Shown piece after piece: positions 25,224 to 33,956 of a stretch of 64,000 nucleotides of DNA. The first letter of the stretch is position 1; every line of letters starts with the position of its first letter. Source of the DNA: AV80 sp035536995 (GTDB lineage: Bacteria > Verrucomicrobiota > Verrucomicrobiia > Chthoniobacterales > UBA10450); NCBI GenBank assembly GCA_035536995.1, contig DATLNB010000067.1, positions 48,627-112,626 on the forward strand, in the 5' to 3' direction. Position numbers and translations under genes: made by a program. Below the pieces are notes generated by a model. It searched no databases, was not told where the DNA came from, and saw only the letters and a list, made by a program, of their open reading frames with translations.

Positions 25224-27077
25224 ATGGAAGAAATCGTCGCCCTATTTTCAATCCTTCTCCTGACGGGGGTGGGCTGGGTCGCGGCGAAGTTGTGCTTCGC
25301 GAGGATCGTGAGCGACGAGAACTGCATTTATTTCGCGCCGGCCTTTGGCGCGGGAATCTGCGGGGTGGTGGCTTACGGCGCGGTCCATTCCTATCAGCCG
25401 GGGTTGATTGGCGCGTTTTGTGTGGCCGTTGCCATCGTTGCGGTATTTTTCCGGAAGCGGTTGCATTCGGCGGCGATGTCGAAAAACGAGCCGTGGCGTT
25501 TGTTCCGGTTCACGGTCCTCACTTTTCTCGCGCTGTATGCGATGCAAATCCTGCTTTTCGGATTATTCAGCCGTCTTTACCCGGGGCCGCACGAGGTCTG
25601 GAGTCTGTTCAACATGACGGGCACGCCGCCGCCCGACCAGATGTTCGCCTGGCACCAGGCGATGTTCGCCGATCAACATCGCCAGTATCCGAGCGATCCG
25701 TTTTTGTCGGACATGGACCTATACGACCGGCCGCAGCTCGGCGGTTATATCACGCTCTTTTTCTTCAAGCTCTTTGGCCTGCCGCTGAGCGAAGCGCACT
25801 TCGTCTATCCACCCGATGGGTTGCGCTTTTATCACTGTCTTTGGTGGCTGCTGAATAACCTTTACCTCGCCGGCCTTGCCCCGCTCTTTCGGAAACTGTT
25901 CGGTTATCGCGGTGCGATCATAGCAGTCGCCACAACCACGCTGGGCGGTTTCTTCTTTATTTGCACAGCCGGCAGCTGGATGAAGTTCGCCGGCGCATAT
26001 CCGTTCCTCCTGGCCTTCCTGTTATACCTCGAGAACCGGGGGCCAGTCCTACAGGCGGCGCTTTGCGCGATGAGCTACTACATTCATGGCTCAGTTCTGC
26101 CGTTCCTTGCGGGCTTCGGCTTGTTACAGTTAATGAACCTGCGTTATGCAATAGCGGGTCGTCTCCTGGCGCTGCGAAATGTAAGTATTGTCGCCATAAC
26201 CGGAGTGGTTCTTGTTGGCGCCTGGTTTGTAATCGTGCGCTGGGTGGGTTCGAAGCAACCGCTCTTCTATTACTACATTTATGGGGCGGGCCTGACCGAG
26301 GCGCAGACCCGCCCAGTGAGTGAGCTAGCGAAAGCTTTTTACGACAAGCATACCTGGGCCAGCCTCTCGTTGTTTCCGATCAAGAACCTGCTCTTTAGCT
26401 GGTTGCCGATCGAACTACTGCGGGCGATCAAGGCGTGGATGACAATGGCGGGCCCGATCAGTCTGCCGGGTCTGGCTAACGCCTTGTTCGCTTCCCAAAG
26501 GTTCTGCATCGAATGCGGCCTGGCAGTGATCGCCGCGCCCCTGATCATCTGTGGCTTGTTCAAGAGCCTCGCGAAAGAACATTCCGGGAAGGTAGCGTTG
26601 TGCATTTATTTGGTGCCCACACTGATGGTGGCGCTCATCTACCGGATAGAGTGGGCTTTCAGCCTCCACATCCTCGTTCTCTATCACACGCTTTGCCTGT
26701 TCCTTTGGGTGACGATGCTCGGGTCGCGATCAACGCGGTTCATCATGACGTGGTTAACGCTGGTCGCGCTCGAAGGGCTGGTGTGCATCCTGTTCGCGGA
26801 CGTTCGGCTCTTGCCGGCAAACGGGCTGCACCTGACGGAGATTCCCGCGCGGCAACTTTGGTGGTTGATCGCCTATCTGGTCCTCGCTTTCTCCATTTTG
26901 ATGGGCGCGGCGTGGGAGGTTAATTACTTCAAGCCGGCGGAGGTATCCGGGCTGGCGTCGGGGACGAGGGGCGAAATGTGGCGCAGCGTGGGAATGAAGG
27001 TTTTCACCGGCGTGGCCATCATTGCGGTCGTGGTTGGAGCGTATTCGATCTATTGCCTCCGCTTTTTTCCGCGGTAA
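25224..27077 (+). CDS. large polytopic membrane protein of unknown function
   Basis: A 617-residue protein with about 12-14 hydrophobic segments. A loop after the fourth or fifth segment contains MFAWHQAMFADQHRQYP and SDMDLYDRPQLGGY, which is Asp/His rich. This is the topology of membrane glycosyltransferases of the GT-C type, but no diagnostic motif was found, so function is open. A methyltransferase gene starts 17 nt downstream, implying one transcript and perhaps a shared role in envelope glycan or lipid modification (inference). Confidence 0.6.
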   Translation: MEEIVALFSILLLTGVGWVAAKLCFARIVSDENCIYFAPAFGAGICGVVAYGAVHSYQPGLIGAFCVAVAIVAVFFRKRLHSAAMSKNEPWRLFRFTVLTFLALYAMQILLFGLFSRLYPGPHEVWSLFNMTGTPPPDQMFAWHQAMFADQHRQYPSDPFLSDMDLYDRPQLGGYITLFFFKLFGLPLSEAHFVYPPDGLRFYHCLWWLLNNLYLAGLAPLFRKLFGYRGAIIAVATTTLGGFFFICTAGSWMKFAGAYPFLLAFLLYLENRGPVLQAALCAMSYYIHGSVLPFLAGFGLLQLMNLRYAIAGRLLALRNVSIVAITGVVLVGAWFVIVRWVGSKQPLFYYYIYGAGLTEAQTRPVSELAKAFYDKHTWASLSLFPIKNLLFSWLPIELLRAIKAWMTMAGPISLPGLANALFASQRFCIECGLAVIAAPLIICGLFKSLAKEHSGKVALCIYLVPTLMVALIYRIEWAFSLHILVLYHTLCLFLWVTMLGSRSTRFIMTWLTLVALEGLVCILFADVRLLPANGLHLTEIPARQLWWLIAYLVLAFSILMGAAWEVNYFKPAEVSGLASGTRGEMWRSVGMKVFTGVAIIAVVVGAYSIYCLRFFPR

Positions 27078-27093
27078 GGGTGGCGGTATTCCG

Positions 27094-27780
27094 ATGGGCG
27101 AGACCAACCTCTTAATGCAGCTCGCGGATCGTCTTTATGGAGCGAACCCGTACCGGAAACCTGAGATTTACCTCGAGGAATACAATCGGTTGTTCGAGCC
27201 GCTACGACTCGGACCGATCCGGTTTCTCGAGCTGGGCGTCCACCAGGGGTTATCAATGAAGATGTGGGAAGAATATTTCCCGCGCGCAACAGTTGTCGGG
27301 TTGGATGGCGACGCCAAGCCGGAGATCTTCCCGACCCATCCTCGGTTCCATTTCATGCATGGCGCCCAGGATGATCCGGATTTGTTGGACCAGGCGATCG
27401 AAGCGGCTGGCGGCCCGTTCCATATCGTAATCGACGACTGCTCCCATCTGGGTTGTCACACCGCGCGATCGTTCGCTCATCTGTTCCGGAAAGGACTCGA
27501 GCCCGGGGGGATTTACGTTATTGAAGATACCTGCACCGCGTTTACCTCGGGCGGTGGCTGGGACGCCGCGCCCTTCGAGCCGCCGCAGATTGGCCTGCCC
27601 GGCATGATGAAGGTGTTCCCGAACCATCAGAACGGGATGATCGGTTTTGTTAAGCAACTGCTCGATCATGCCCAGGCGCCGACGGTTACTGGTGCTTATA
27701 CTGACTATCCGATCGAGAGAGTAACGGTGCTGACGAACTTCGCCGTGGTGCATAAGGCGACGAAGGAAAAGCCGTATTGA
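27094..27780 (+). CDS. class I SAM-dependent methyltransferase (macrocin O-MT/CmcI-like)
   Basis: A 228-residue protein with a Rossmann-type SAM site: FLELGVHQGLSMKMW (motif I) and VGLDGD (acidic end of strand 2). The metal-site-like motif IVIDDCSHLGCHTAR is followed by LEPGGIYVIEDT. This pattern is seen in macrocin/demethylmacrocin O-methyltransferases and cephalosporin hydroxylase-like proteins, often acting on sugars. ATG 27094 is chosen because the earlier frame overlaps the upstream membrane protein. No other biosynthesis genes are nearby. Confidence 0.78.
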   Translation: MGETNLLMQLADRLYGANPYRKPEIYLEEYNRLFEPLRLGPIRFLELGVHQGLSMKMWEEYFPRATVVGLDGDAKPEIFPTHPRFHFMHGAQDDPDLLDQAIEAAGGPFHIVIDDCSHLGCHTARSFAHLFRKGLEPGGIYVIEDTCTAFTSGGGWDAAPFEPPQIGLPGMMKVFPNHQNGMIGFVKQLLDHAQAPTVTGAYTDYPIERVTVLTNFAVVHKATKEKPY

Positions 27781-27802
27781 GGCGTTAGCGTCGAATCTGC
27801 CG

Positions 27803-27876
27803 GGTAGGGCGCGGCGCTGCGGCGTCGAAATTGGTTGCCGGCCGAGCCGCGGACGGCGCAGCGCGGCGCCCCTACC
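27803..27876. repeat. REPIN family B, diverged copy
   Basis: Begins GGTAGGGCGCGGCGCTGC and ends GCGCGGCGCCCCTACC; the two halves are inverted. It lies between the convergent methyltransferase gene and a minus-strand membrane protein gene. Confidence 0.8.
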
Positions 27877-27881
27877 ATTGC

Positions 27882-28412
27882 TTATCGAGTAGCGCGCAAG
27901 CGCCAGCAGACGCCCGCGTTGTAAACCAGGTAATATCCGAGAACCACCGCGCCCACCGCCATCGAGCCGGCGACCCCTGCAGTCGCGAGCCAGGAGGAAT
28001 CGGGGCCGGCATCGTGCCATGAATGCCAGGCGCGCCAGATTCCGTAGATCAGACGGGCTACGACGCCGAGGGTGATGAGCAAGACGAGCCAGCGGTTTGG
28101 GGTGTAATAAAGGGCAGGCGGGAGTTTCTCCCATCGGGTGAGCGCAATTCCAAAAAACCCAAGGATGGACCCGCCGAACAGCCCGAGGAGCGAATAGCTG
28201 AAGGCGTGGGGGACCCAAAAATTGCTGAGCGCAGCGAACCAGACAAAGAGGGCGGCCGATAGCAGGAGCGAGATAAGATTCAGAGTGGTGGCTCCGATCC
28301 GCGCTCTTCGGCGCATGGTCCCGGTTCGATATCGCAGCACCAGGAGGAGGGGCATGGACAGGACCATAAGGAGAATCAGAAGGAGCCCCGCGATGAATGG
28401 GATGAGCGGCAC
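27882..28412 (-). CDS. membrane protein of unknown function
   Basis: A 176-residue protein with five predicted hydrophobic helices, the first at the very N-terminus (FIAGLLLILLMVLSMPLLLVL), and a short Arg-rich cytoplasmic loop (RYRTGTMRRRARIG). No recognised family. It is convergent with the methyltransferase gene, with a REPIN between them, and divergent from two small membrane proteins. Confidence 0.6.
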   Translation of the reverse strand: MPLIPFIAGLLLILLMVLSMPLLLVLRYRTGTMRRRARIGATTLNLISLLLSAALFVWFAALSNFWVPHAFSYSLLGLFGGSILGFFGIALTRWEKLPPALYYTPNRWLVLLITLGVVARLIYGIWRAWHSWHDAGPDSSWLATAGVAGSMAVGAVVLGYYLVYNAGVCWRLRATR

Positions 28413-28544
28413 CGGCTGAGTTTACTCGGAAACGCCCTGTGCGCCTTCTTGTTGTGGCGACGGCGCTCGGTCGCCGCTTTCCCGGGCTGCGCACTGGAAA
28501 TGGCATTGCGACAACCGAGCCGAATCCCTAAAAGGCCGGTGACG

Positions 28545-28793
28545 ATGAAGGCAGTTTATAAAGTTGTTCTGGTGACCGCTCTGGCCATGGCGGCCGTTCT
28601 CTACGGTTTGTTTCTCAACACGCTCTCGGAAACCGCAATGGTTCGCCTGTCCTACTTTTGGTTTCCCGGGATGGTTTACGGCACAGTGGGCTTGCTCTCG
28701 GGCGAATCGTCGCCGCGTCGCCCCCTGATTGCAGCCGTGATCAGCTTGATTGCTCTGCTCGTCTTTTTCGAAGGGATATTTCCGTCCCTCTGA
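28545..28793 (+). CDS. small membrane protein
   Basis: An 82-residue protein with two to three hydrophobic helices and little else. ATG 28545 begins a plausible membrane-inserted start (MKAVYKVVLVTALAMAAVL). Upstream in-frame codons lie in a REP-like end (TGGCGACGGCGCTCGG, about 28451-28478). No family recognised. It is followed 10 nt later by another small membrane protein gene. Confidence 0.45.
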   Translation: MKAVYKVVLVTALAMAAVLYGLFLNTLSETAMVRLSYFWFPGMVYGTVGLLSGESSPRRPLIAAVISLIALLVFFEGIFPSL

Positions 28794-28803
28794 TTCCCGA
28801 ACA

Positions 28804-29058
28804 GTGAAGCCTGGAACATTGCTGTGGCGGCTAACCTGCGCGTCGTTCCTGGCGAGCGGAGCCGGTGGAGTCATTCTGGGGATTTCACGACTCCAGCTTC
28901 CTTATGAAGACGGGCGATTCTTCGACGCGCGAGAGGGCGTGGTCTATCACCTGCAAGCGGCGGAAGTGTATTTAATCGCTGGCGCTGTCCTGATGGCCAT
29001 CGGGTTGTTTGGACTTGTTAGGTCATTTCGCTCCGGCAACCCCGCGACGCCTCGCTAG
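28804..29058 (+). CDS. small membrane protein
   Basis: From the GTG at 28804, 84 residues: two hydrophobic helices separated by a polar loop (QLPYEDGRFFDAREG). No known family. It is closely spaced with the preceding small membrane protein gene, so probably the same transcript. The short length and non-ATG start make it less certain than its neighbours. Confidence 0.4.
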   Translation: MKPGTLLWRLTCASFLASGAGGVILGISRLQLPYEDGRFFDAREGVVYHLQAAEVYLIAGAVLMAIGLFGLVRSFRSGNPATPR

Positions 29059-29263
29059 GAACAAACGATGGCCGCCTTGGGACGGGTTCCGGTGCAGCTT
29101 GCCGACCACACTCGCTGCGAAAGAGCATCGCTGGTTTGTGGACACGAACCATGGAGTGAACGCGCGAAGGGCGCGCATTGCAGCCTGCGCAAATTCCGTT
29201 GCGCGGACGCGCTGGAGTAGTTCCGCTGGAAATCCTCTGCCGGTCACGCAGAATGAAGCCGTG

Positions 29264-30253
29264 ATGACACGGTGGCTTGTGGTGGTCTTGTTGGTAATCG
29301 GTGCGTCGGCGTTCGGTGCGCCGGTTAATCCCAACGCGCTGCAGGCGGCAGCGGCCTATTCGAATAGCGCCGGGGGGACTTCGTTTCTGGCCATCCAGAA
29401 CGGGCAAACACTCCTGGAACGAAACGCGAATGAAGGAAATAAAATCTATAGCGGAACCAAAGCGTTCTGGGGTCTGGCCGCTCTCGCTGCCGCTGAAGAT
29501 GGCCTCCTAAGTCTGGATGAGCCGGTAGCGAATACGATCCCAGCCTGGCAGGCCGATCCGAGGAAAGCGCGCGTCACGATTCGGCAATTACTCGATTTTT
29601 CGGCCGGCCTCGAGCCGGTCAATCGCCTCCATAACGATAATCCCGGAGACCGGGATGCGATCGCGATCCGGGCCCCGCTGGTGGCGAATCCCGGGAGCAC
29701 CTTTATTTATGGACCGGCGGCGTTGCAGGTCTTCCATGCGGTGCTTAAGGAAAAGCTGAAAGGCGAATCGCCTACCCGTTACCTCGAACGGCGCGTTCTC
29801 CGGCGGCTAGGACTCGGGTCGCAACGTTACCTGAAGGACAGCGCGGGCAATCCGCTGCTGGCTGCCGGATGGATCCTTAGTGCGCGACAGTGGGCAAAGA
29901 TCGGCGAAGCCGCGTTGAATGGAGGCGCGCCGGTTGTAGGCGCGGGTTCGATGGCGCAATGCTGGCGGGGATCCGGCGCGAACCGGGCGTTCTCGTTAGG
30001 CTGGTGGAACAATCGAAACGCGCCGGGTGGACGGGAGTTCGATATCGAATCGATGCTTGTTCCCAGATGGCAGCGGCAAAGCTGGGGAGGAGCGGTGCTT
30101 AGCCGCAACGCGCCCAGTGATGTCGTGGCGTGTATCGGATCGGGTTACCAGCGGCTTTACGTTATCCCATCGATGAACCTGGTTGTCGTCCGGAACGGTT
30201 CAGGCCGGAAGTTTTCCGACGGGCAGTTTTTAAGGTTGTTAATGGGGAGGTAA
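29264..30253 (+). CDS. secreted beta-lactamase-related serine hydrolase
   Basis: A 329-residue protein with a signal peptide (MTRWLVVVLLVIGASAFG). The serine beta-lactamase/D-Ala carboxypeptidase fold is indicated by S-x-x-K in YSGTKAFW (Ser63, Lys66), followed by GLLSLDEPVANTIP and TIRQLLDFSAGL as in class C-type enzymes and EstB-like esterases. A Tyr in FIYGPAAL sits where the catalytic Tyr motif is expected. It could act on peptidoglycan peptides or small esters; resistance activity should not be assumed. The gene is convergent with the unknown paralogue pair. Confidence 0.75.
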   Translation: MTRWLVVVLLVIGASAFGAPVNPNALQAAAAYSNSAGGTSFLAIQNGQTLLERNANEGNKIYSGTKAFWGLAALAAAEDGLLSLDEPVANTIPAWQADPRKARVTIRQLLDFSAGLEPVNRLHNDNPGDRDAIAIRAPLVANPGSTFIYGPAALQVFHAVLKEKLKGESPTRYLERRVLRRLGLGSQRYLKDSAGNPLLAAGWILSARQWAKIGEAALNGGAPVVGAGSMAQCWRGSGANRAFSLGWWNNRNAPGGREFDIESMLVPRWQRQSWGGAVLSRNAPSDVVACIGSGYQRLYVIPSMNLVVVRNGSGRKFSDGQFLRLLMGR

Positions 30254-30256
30254 GAA

Positions 30257-30283
30257 GGCGCTTGGCACAAGCGCCTCTACATT
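30257..30283. repeat. single REP hairpin of family A
   Basis: AAGGCGCTTGGCACAAGCG followed by CCTCTACAT is only the right half of a family A pair. It fills the 28 nt between two convergent genes and could serve as their transcription end. Confidence 0.75.
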
Positions 30284-31352
30284 ACTTCGGCGTCGCCACG
30301 ATGAGGGAGGACTGGCTGGGCTTCCATTGGTAGCCGAAGCTGAACGGGAGATAGGTCGGGTTCGCGGCAACGTTGTCCTTGTTTAGATCAAGCTGCCCAT
30401 GCTTGAGGAAACGCGGGATCGGGCCAATGTAGCGGCCGTAGAATCGGATGTTCCATTTATCGCGGTCGAAGTAGCGGTAAGGAATCCCCGAATCGTCCTG
30501 GAGGATGACCTTGCTATGAGTAAGAAGATAATCGCGGATCTGGGAGAAGTTATCCGAGTGCATCAAGTAAGAAGCCGCCTTTAGCAGGCTCACGCCCATG
30601 CCTTGTTGTTCGCAGAACCTGGTAAAGTTTGGGTTGATCTTGATGGCCCAGTTAGCCAGGTCAGTCGTAAAGTAGTAAAGAGTCTGCGGACGTCCGGCGG
30701 GTCCGGTAAACATGATCTTCACGCCGGGTGTTGTGCCTTTTCCCTCGGGGACAAAGGTCCCCGTTTTGTCCAGCGCGACGGGCTCGACTGAGTCGATCGT
30801 GCAACCGGCGCGGGCCAGGAAAACATAAAGAACTGGCAGGGTCCCGCTTAGCTGTTGCTGCTTCAGGTCGACCTTCATGTTTTTGGTGATGAAGAAGCTA
30901 AAACTAAGGACCGCGTCGAGCGACTTGCGGAGATTCCCAAGCGCCGAGCCAAGCGCGGAGTGGGGGACCTTCGTTATATCGGGAATCGGTCCGACCGGTT
31001 CCACACCGCATAGAATATAGGTGCTGGCATTCGGAAAGAAGGCGTTAGCGTAGAGAAAATCCGGGCCGCTAAACATGTAATACATCGTCCCGGTGTCTTC
31101 GTAGGCCGGCCCGAGAGCTTGCGGGGCCCAGGCGCGAACCTTTGCCAGTTGCCGCTGGTCGACCTGCTTCCACGCTTTATCGAGCTCCGTCGCGTGAGAC
31201 GTCCACCCCGCGACGTTGACGTAACTCTCTAGGGGTGTGTCCCGGACAGGTAATCCGGCAAGAAACTTTGCAGTCGCGTCCTGGATAGGATCGGCGGCGA
31301 AGGCGTTAGCCAGCGCCAAACAGGAAAGAGAGAAGAGTAACCTTAGGTGCAC
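30282..31352 (-). CDS. secreted protein of unknown family, paralogue 2
   Basis: About 356 residues from the GTG at 31352 (signal peptide HLRLLFSLSCLALANAFA); a TTG at 31400 would add 16 residues. It is a clear paralogue of the gene upstream at 31402-32415. Both share YYMFSGPDFLYAN, a TYIL-(C/A)-G-x-EPVG segment, SGTLPVLYVFLAR/GGTLPILYVFLAR, KAASYLMH and a QDDSGIP motif. No known domain was recognised; conserved acidic and aromatic positions suggest an enzyme or binding protein. The two are adjacent on one strand and almost surely cotranscribed. Confidence 0.65.
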   Translation of the reverse strand: MHLRLLFSLSCLALANAFAADPIQDATAKFLAGLPVRDTPLESYVNVAGWTSHATELDKAWKQVDQRQLAKVRAWAPQALGPAYEDTGTMYYMFSGPDFLYANAFFPNASTYILCGVEPVGPIPDITKVPHSALGSALGNLRKSLDAVLSFSFFITKNMKVDLKQQQLSGTLPVLYVFLARAGCTIDSVEPVALDKTGTFVPEGKGTTPGVKIMFTGPAGRPQTLYYFTTDLANWAIKINPNFTRFCEQQGMGVSLLKAASYLMHSDNFSQIRDYLLTHSKVILQDDSGIPYRYFDRDKWNIRFYGRYIGPIPRFLKHGQLDLNKDNVAANPTYLPFSFGYQWKPSQSSLIVATPK

Positions 31353-31401
31353 GACAAGAGTAGAAAGGAGGAGTGAGTAATGGCGGTTCGAAGCGCGCAA
31401 C

Positions 31402-32415
31402 CTATTTACGCGTAGCCATCATGAGCAGGCCCCGATCTTTCTGCCAGTGATAACCGAAAGCAAACCCAAGCTCCGGTGGTGGCGGTTGCCGATTGTAGAT
31501 CGCCGCCAGGTCGGGCTGCTGATACTTGAGAAATTCCGGATGCGGAACGTAACGGCCGAAGAAGTTCACCTGCCAGGTCTTGGGAAAGGCGCGGAGCGGA
31601 ATCCCGGAATCGTCCTGGATGACGACACGGCAATTATTTAAAAGGAAATTACGAACACCGTTGAAACCTTCGGTGTGCATCAGGTAGGAAGCGGCCTTGA
31701 GGATGCCGTTACCCGGCCCGTGGCCCGCGCACCATTTCAAGAAGGGGCTGGGACCACCGGAGATGTCGGTCTTGAAATAAAACAAGGTCTGGGGCGGACC
31801 GCCGCGGGTGGTGAAAGTGATGCGGACACCATCAGCCGGGCTCTTGACGTAGGTGGTATCGACGATGTTGCACCCCATCCGAGCGAGGAAAACGTAGAGG
31901 ATCGGGAGGGTGCCGCCGAGATTGGGGCGGGTAAGCTCGGCCCGCATGTCCTTGGTGATGAAGTAATGGGTCTGCAGGACGGTGTGCATCGAGGCGCGCA
32001 AGGCATTGAGATCGGTCCGCAGGGCGGCCGGATCCATTCGTGAAAGGTCGGGGACGGTGCCAACCGGCTCGAGACCGGCCAGGATGTAAGTCCGGGCCTG
32101 GGGATAGAATAAGTTCGCGTAAAGGAAATCCGGGCCGCTGAACATGTAATAAACCGGCGCATTACTGCTGTAAGGCTGCGGTGCGTTCGCAAGCATCCAG
32201 GCGCGGATAGGACGGATTTGGTGGTGGTCCTTCTTCATCCATGCGCTGTCGAGGTTTCTGGCATGGTCGAGCCAAGCAGCGTCGCGCGTAAGCGGCTCGA
32301 GAGTGGACCCGGAAACCTCCATGCCGGCAAGGAAGCGAGCGGTTTCGTCGAGGCTGGCGGCGCGCGCAAACGAGGTGCCAAGGACAAACAGCAGGATAAG
32401 CAAAGATCGTTTCAT
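31402..32415 (-). CDS. secreted protein of unknown family, paralogue 1
   Basis: A 337-residue protein with a signal peptide (MKRSLLILLFVLGTSFARA). It shares with the next gene the motifs YYMFSGPDFLYANLFYP, YILAGLEPVGTVPD, GGTLPILYVFLARMGC, KAASYLMHTEGF and VIQDDSGIPLRAF. These span the whole length, so it is a full-length duplication rather than a shared domain. Function is not recognised. It starts 8 nt before (in transcription terms after) the end of the amino-acid permease gene, so the three genes may form one transcript. Confidence 0.68.
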   Translation of the reverse strand: MKRSLLILLFVLGTSFARAASLDETARFLAGMEVSGSTLEPLTRDAAWLDHARNLDSAWMKKDHHQIRPIRAWMLANAPQPYSSNAPVYYMFSGPDFLYANLFYPQARTYILAGLEPVGTVPDLSRMDPAALRTDLNALRASMHTVLQTHYFITKDMRAELTRPNLGGTLPILYVFLARMGCNIVDTTYVKSPADGVRITFTTRGGPPQTLFYFKTDISGGPSPFLKWCAGHGPGNGILKAASYLMHTEGFNGVRNFLLNNCRVVIQDDSGIPLRAFPKTWQVNFFGRYVPHPEFLKYQQPDLAAIYNRQPPPPELGFAFGYHWQKDRGLLMMATRK

Positions 32416-32422
32416 GAACTCG

Positions 32423-33748
32423 TTAAGACGCACGTGCCGGTTTGTTTTTCGGGGAAAGAAAATAGACGATCAGCCCGAGGGCCATGGTGGCCAAGCCCCA
32501 GAGGGACGGCGCCCGCGTTGAAGCGTCGGCGAGCATGTGCTCGAGCATCCAGAGGCTTATCGCGAGAAAAATCAGGGGAGTGATCGGGTAACCCCAGGTC
32601 CGATATGGCCGCGGCAAGTTTGGCTGACGCCAACGCAAAACGAAAACGCCGAGCACAGCGAGGGTCGAGCAGAGCGTCAGGCTGAACTGAACGTAGTTCA
32701 CTGCGGTTTCAAACGTCGCGGTTAACAGCATCATCACGACGATGGCGAACTGGGTCAGGATCGCGATGGTTGGGACCCCGTGGGGATTCCGCCGGCCGAG
32801 CCAGCTCAGGGCGCGAAGGTCTTCGCCCATGGCGGCGGTGATACGCGGGCCGATCCACATCATCCCGCTCACCGTAGAGACCAGCCCAAGGCAAATGAAG
32901 AGCGCGGTCAATTTGGCGCCGGCGCCGCCGAAAATGTGGGTGCCGGCGATGACGGCGACCTGTTGTTTGCCGACCATATCGGCCATCGGCGTTGTCCGCA
33001 GAAAGACTGCGTTCATGGAAAGGTAGAGCGCCATGACCAGGATTGTCCCAAGGCCGACCGAAAGCGGGATCGTCCGGGCCGGGTTACGGAGCTCGCCCAC
33101 GATGTAGGTTGAAGCGTTCCAGCCTGAATATGCATACATCACCCAGTAAAGACTGACGGCGAAAGGGGCGCTCATAATCAATGCGCCGTCCCCTTTTACC
33201 GGCAAAAACGAAACCGGCTGGGAAGAGCCAACCAGGAATCCGGCCGCAATGATGATGACGATCAGGGCAATTTTCAAAATCGTCGAACCGTTCTGGAACG
33301 CGCTGCCGAGCTGGAGGTCGCGCAAGAGGACGACGGTGCAGATCGTGACGACTGCCAACGAGAGAACGAGCGGGTTTAATCCCGGAACCGCCTCGGCGAA
33401 GTAAGTGCCGAACGCGATCGCGGCGATTGCGACGGGCGCGGCAAACCCGACCGTGGCCGAGACCCAGCCAGCCAGGAACCCCACCGCGGGGTGATAAATA
33501 ACGCCGAGAAAATGATACTCGCCGCCCGAACGCGGCAGGGCGGCCCCGAGCTCTGCATAGGAGAGGGCACCGCAAAGGGCGCAGAGCCCGCCGGCGATCC
33601 ATAGCGCCATGATCGCGAACCCGGTTGGGAGCCCGGCGACTTGAAAGCCAAGGCTAGTGAAGATGCCGGTGCCGACCATGTTAGCCACGACAATGCAGGT
33701 GGCCGTCAGGGGCGAGATGGTGTGTTTGCCTTCAGCGACGGCCGCCAT
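32423..33748 (-). CDS. APC family amino acid permease
   Basis: A 441-residue transporter with about 12 hydrophobic segments. The first has the APC signature ATCIVVANMVGTGIFTSLGF (unwound glycine motif for substrate and ion binding), followed by ALCGALSYAELGAALPRSGG and a later YSGWNASTYIVGELRNPART. Amino acids or related solutes are the expected cargo. It is the first gene of a minus-strand set with the two secreted paralogues, and divergent from the SIR2/TIR gene 208 nt away. Confidence 0.88.
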   Translation of the reverse strand: MAAVAEGKHTISPLTATCIVVANMVGTGIFTSLGFQVAGLPTGFAIMALWIAGGLCALCGALSYAELGAALPRSGGEYHFLGVIYHPAVGFLAGWVSATVGFAAPVAIAAIAFGTYFAEAVPGLNPLVLSLAVVTICTVVLLRDLQLGSAFQNGSTILKIALIVIIIAAGFLVGSSQPVSFLPVKGDGALIMSAPFAVSLYWVMYAYSGWNASTYIVGELRNPARTIPLSVGLGTILVMALYLSMNAVFLRTTPMADMVGKQQVAVIAGTHIFGGAGAKLTALFICLGLVSTVSGMMWIGPRITAAMGEDLRALSWLGRRNPHGVPTIAILTQFAIVVMMLLTATFETAVNYVQFSLTLCSTLAVLGVFVLRWRQPNLPRPYRTWGYPITPLIFLAISLWMLEHMLADASTRAPSLWGLATMALGLIVYFLSPKNKPARAS

Positions 33749-33956
33749 TGCGGCGAATCATGTAGTGGGTCGGAGCAGTTCCGTCAATGCCAGCGAACCC
33801 GTCAGGAACATTCCCGCCTTCACCATTGCCGAGTTGCCATCGCCTTTCCGGAGAGCACCCCGAGAAATGAAACAACGGTTTCCAAGCGAGGGAAGGTTCC
33901 GGCGCAAATGATCTTGACCCGGGAAGAGCGGCTGCAATGCTGGGCCCGCTTTGCTG
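33749..33956. other. divergent intergenic region (permease / SIR2-TIR)
   Basis: 208 nt between divergent starts. It has no REP element, unlike most gaps in the window. It should hold promoters for both directions; none was identified with confidence. Short frames crossing it look like chance. Confidence 0.4.

Noticed and set aside
29264..30253. Antibiotic-resistance beta-lactamase
   Set aside because: Only the fold and the S-x-x-K motif are shared; the sequence resembles general serine hydrolases of this superfamily, and no resistance claim can be supported.
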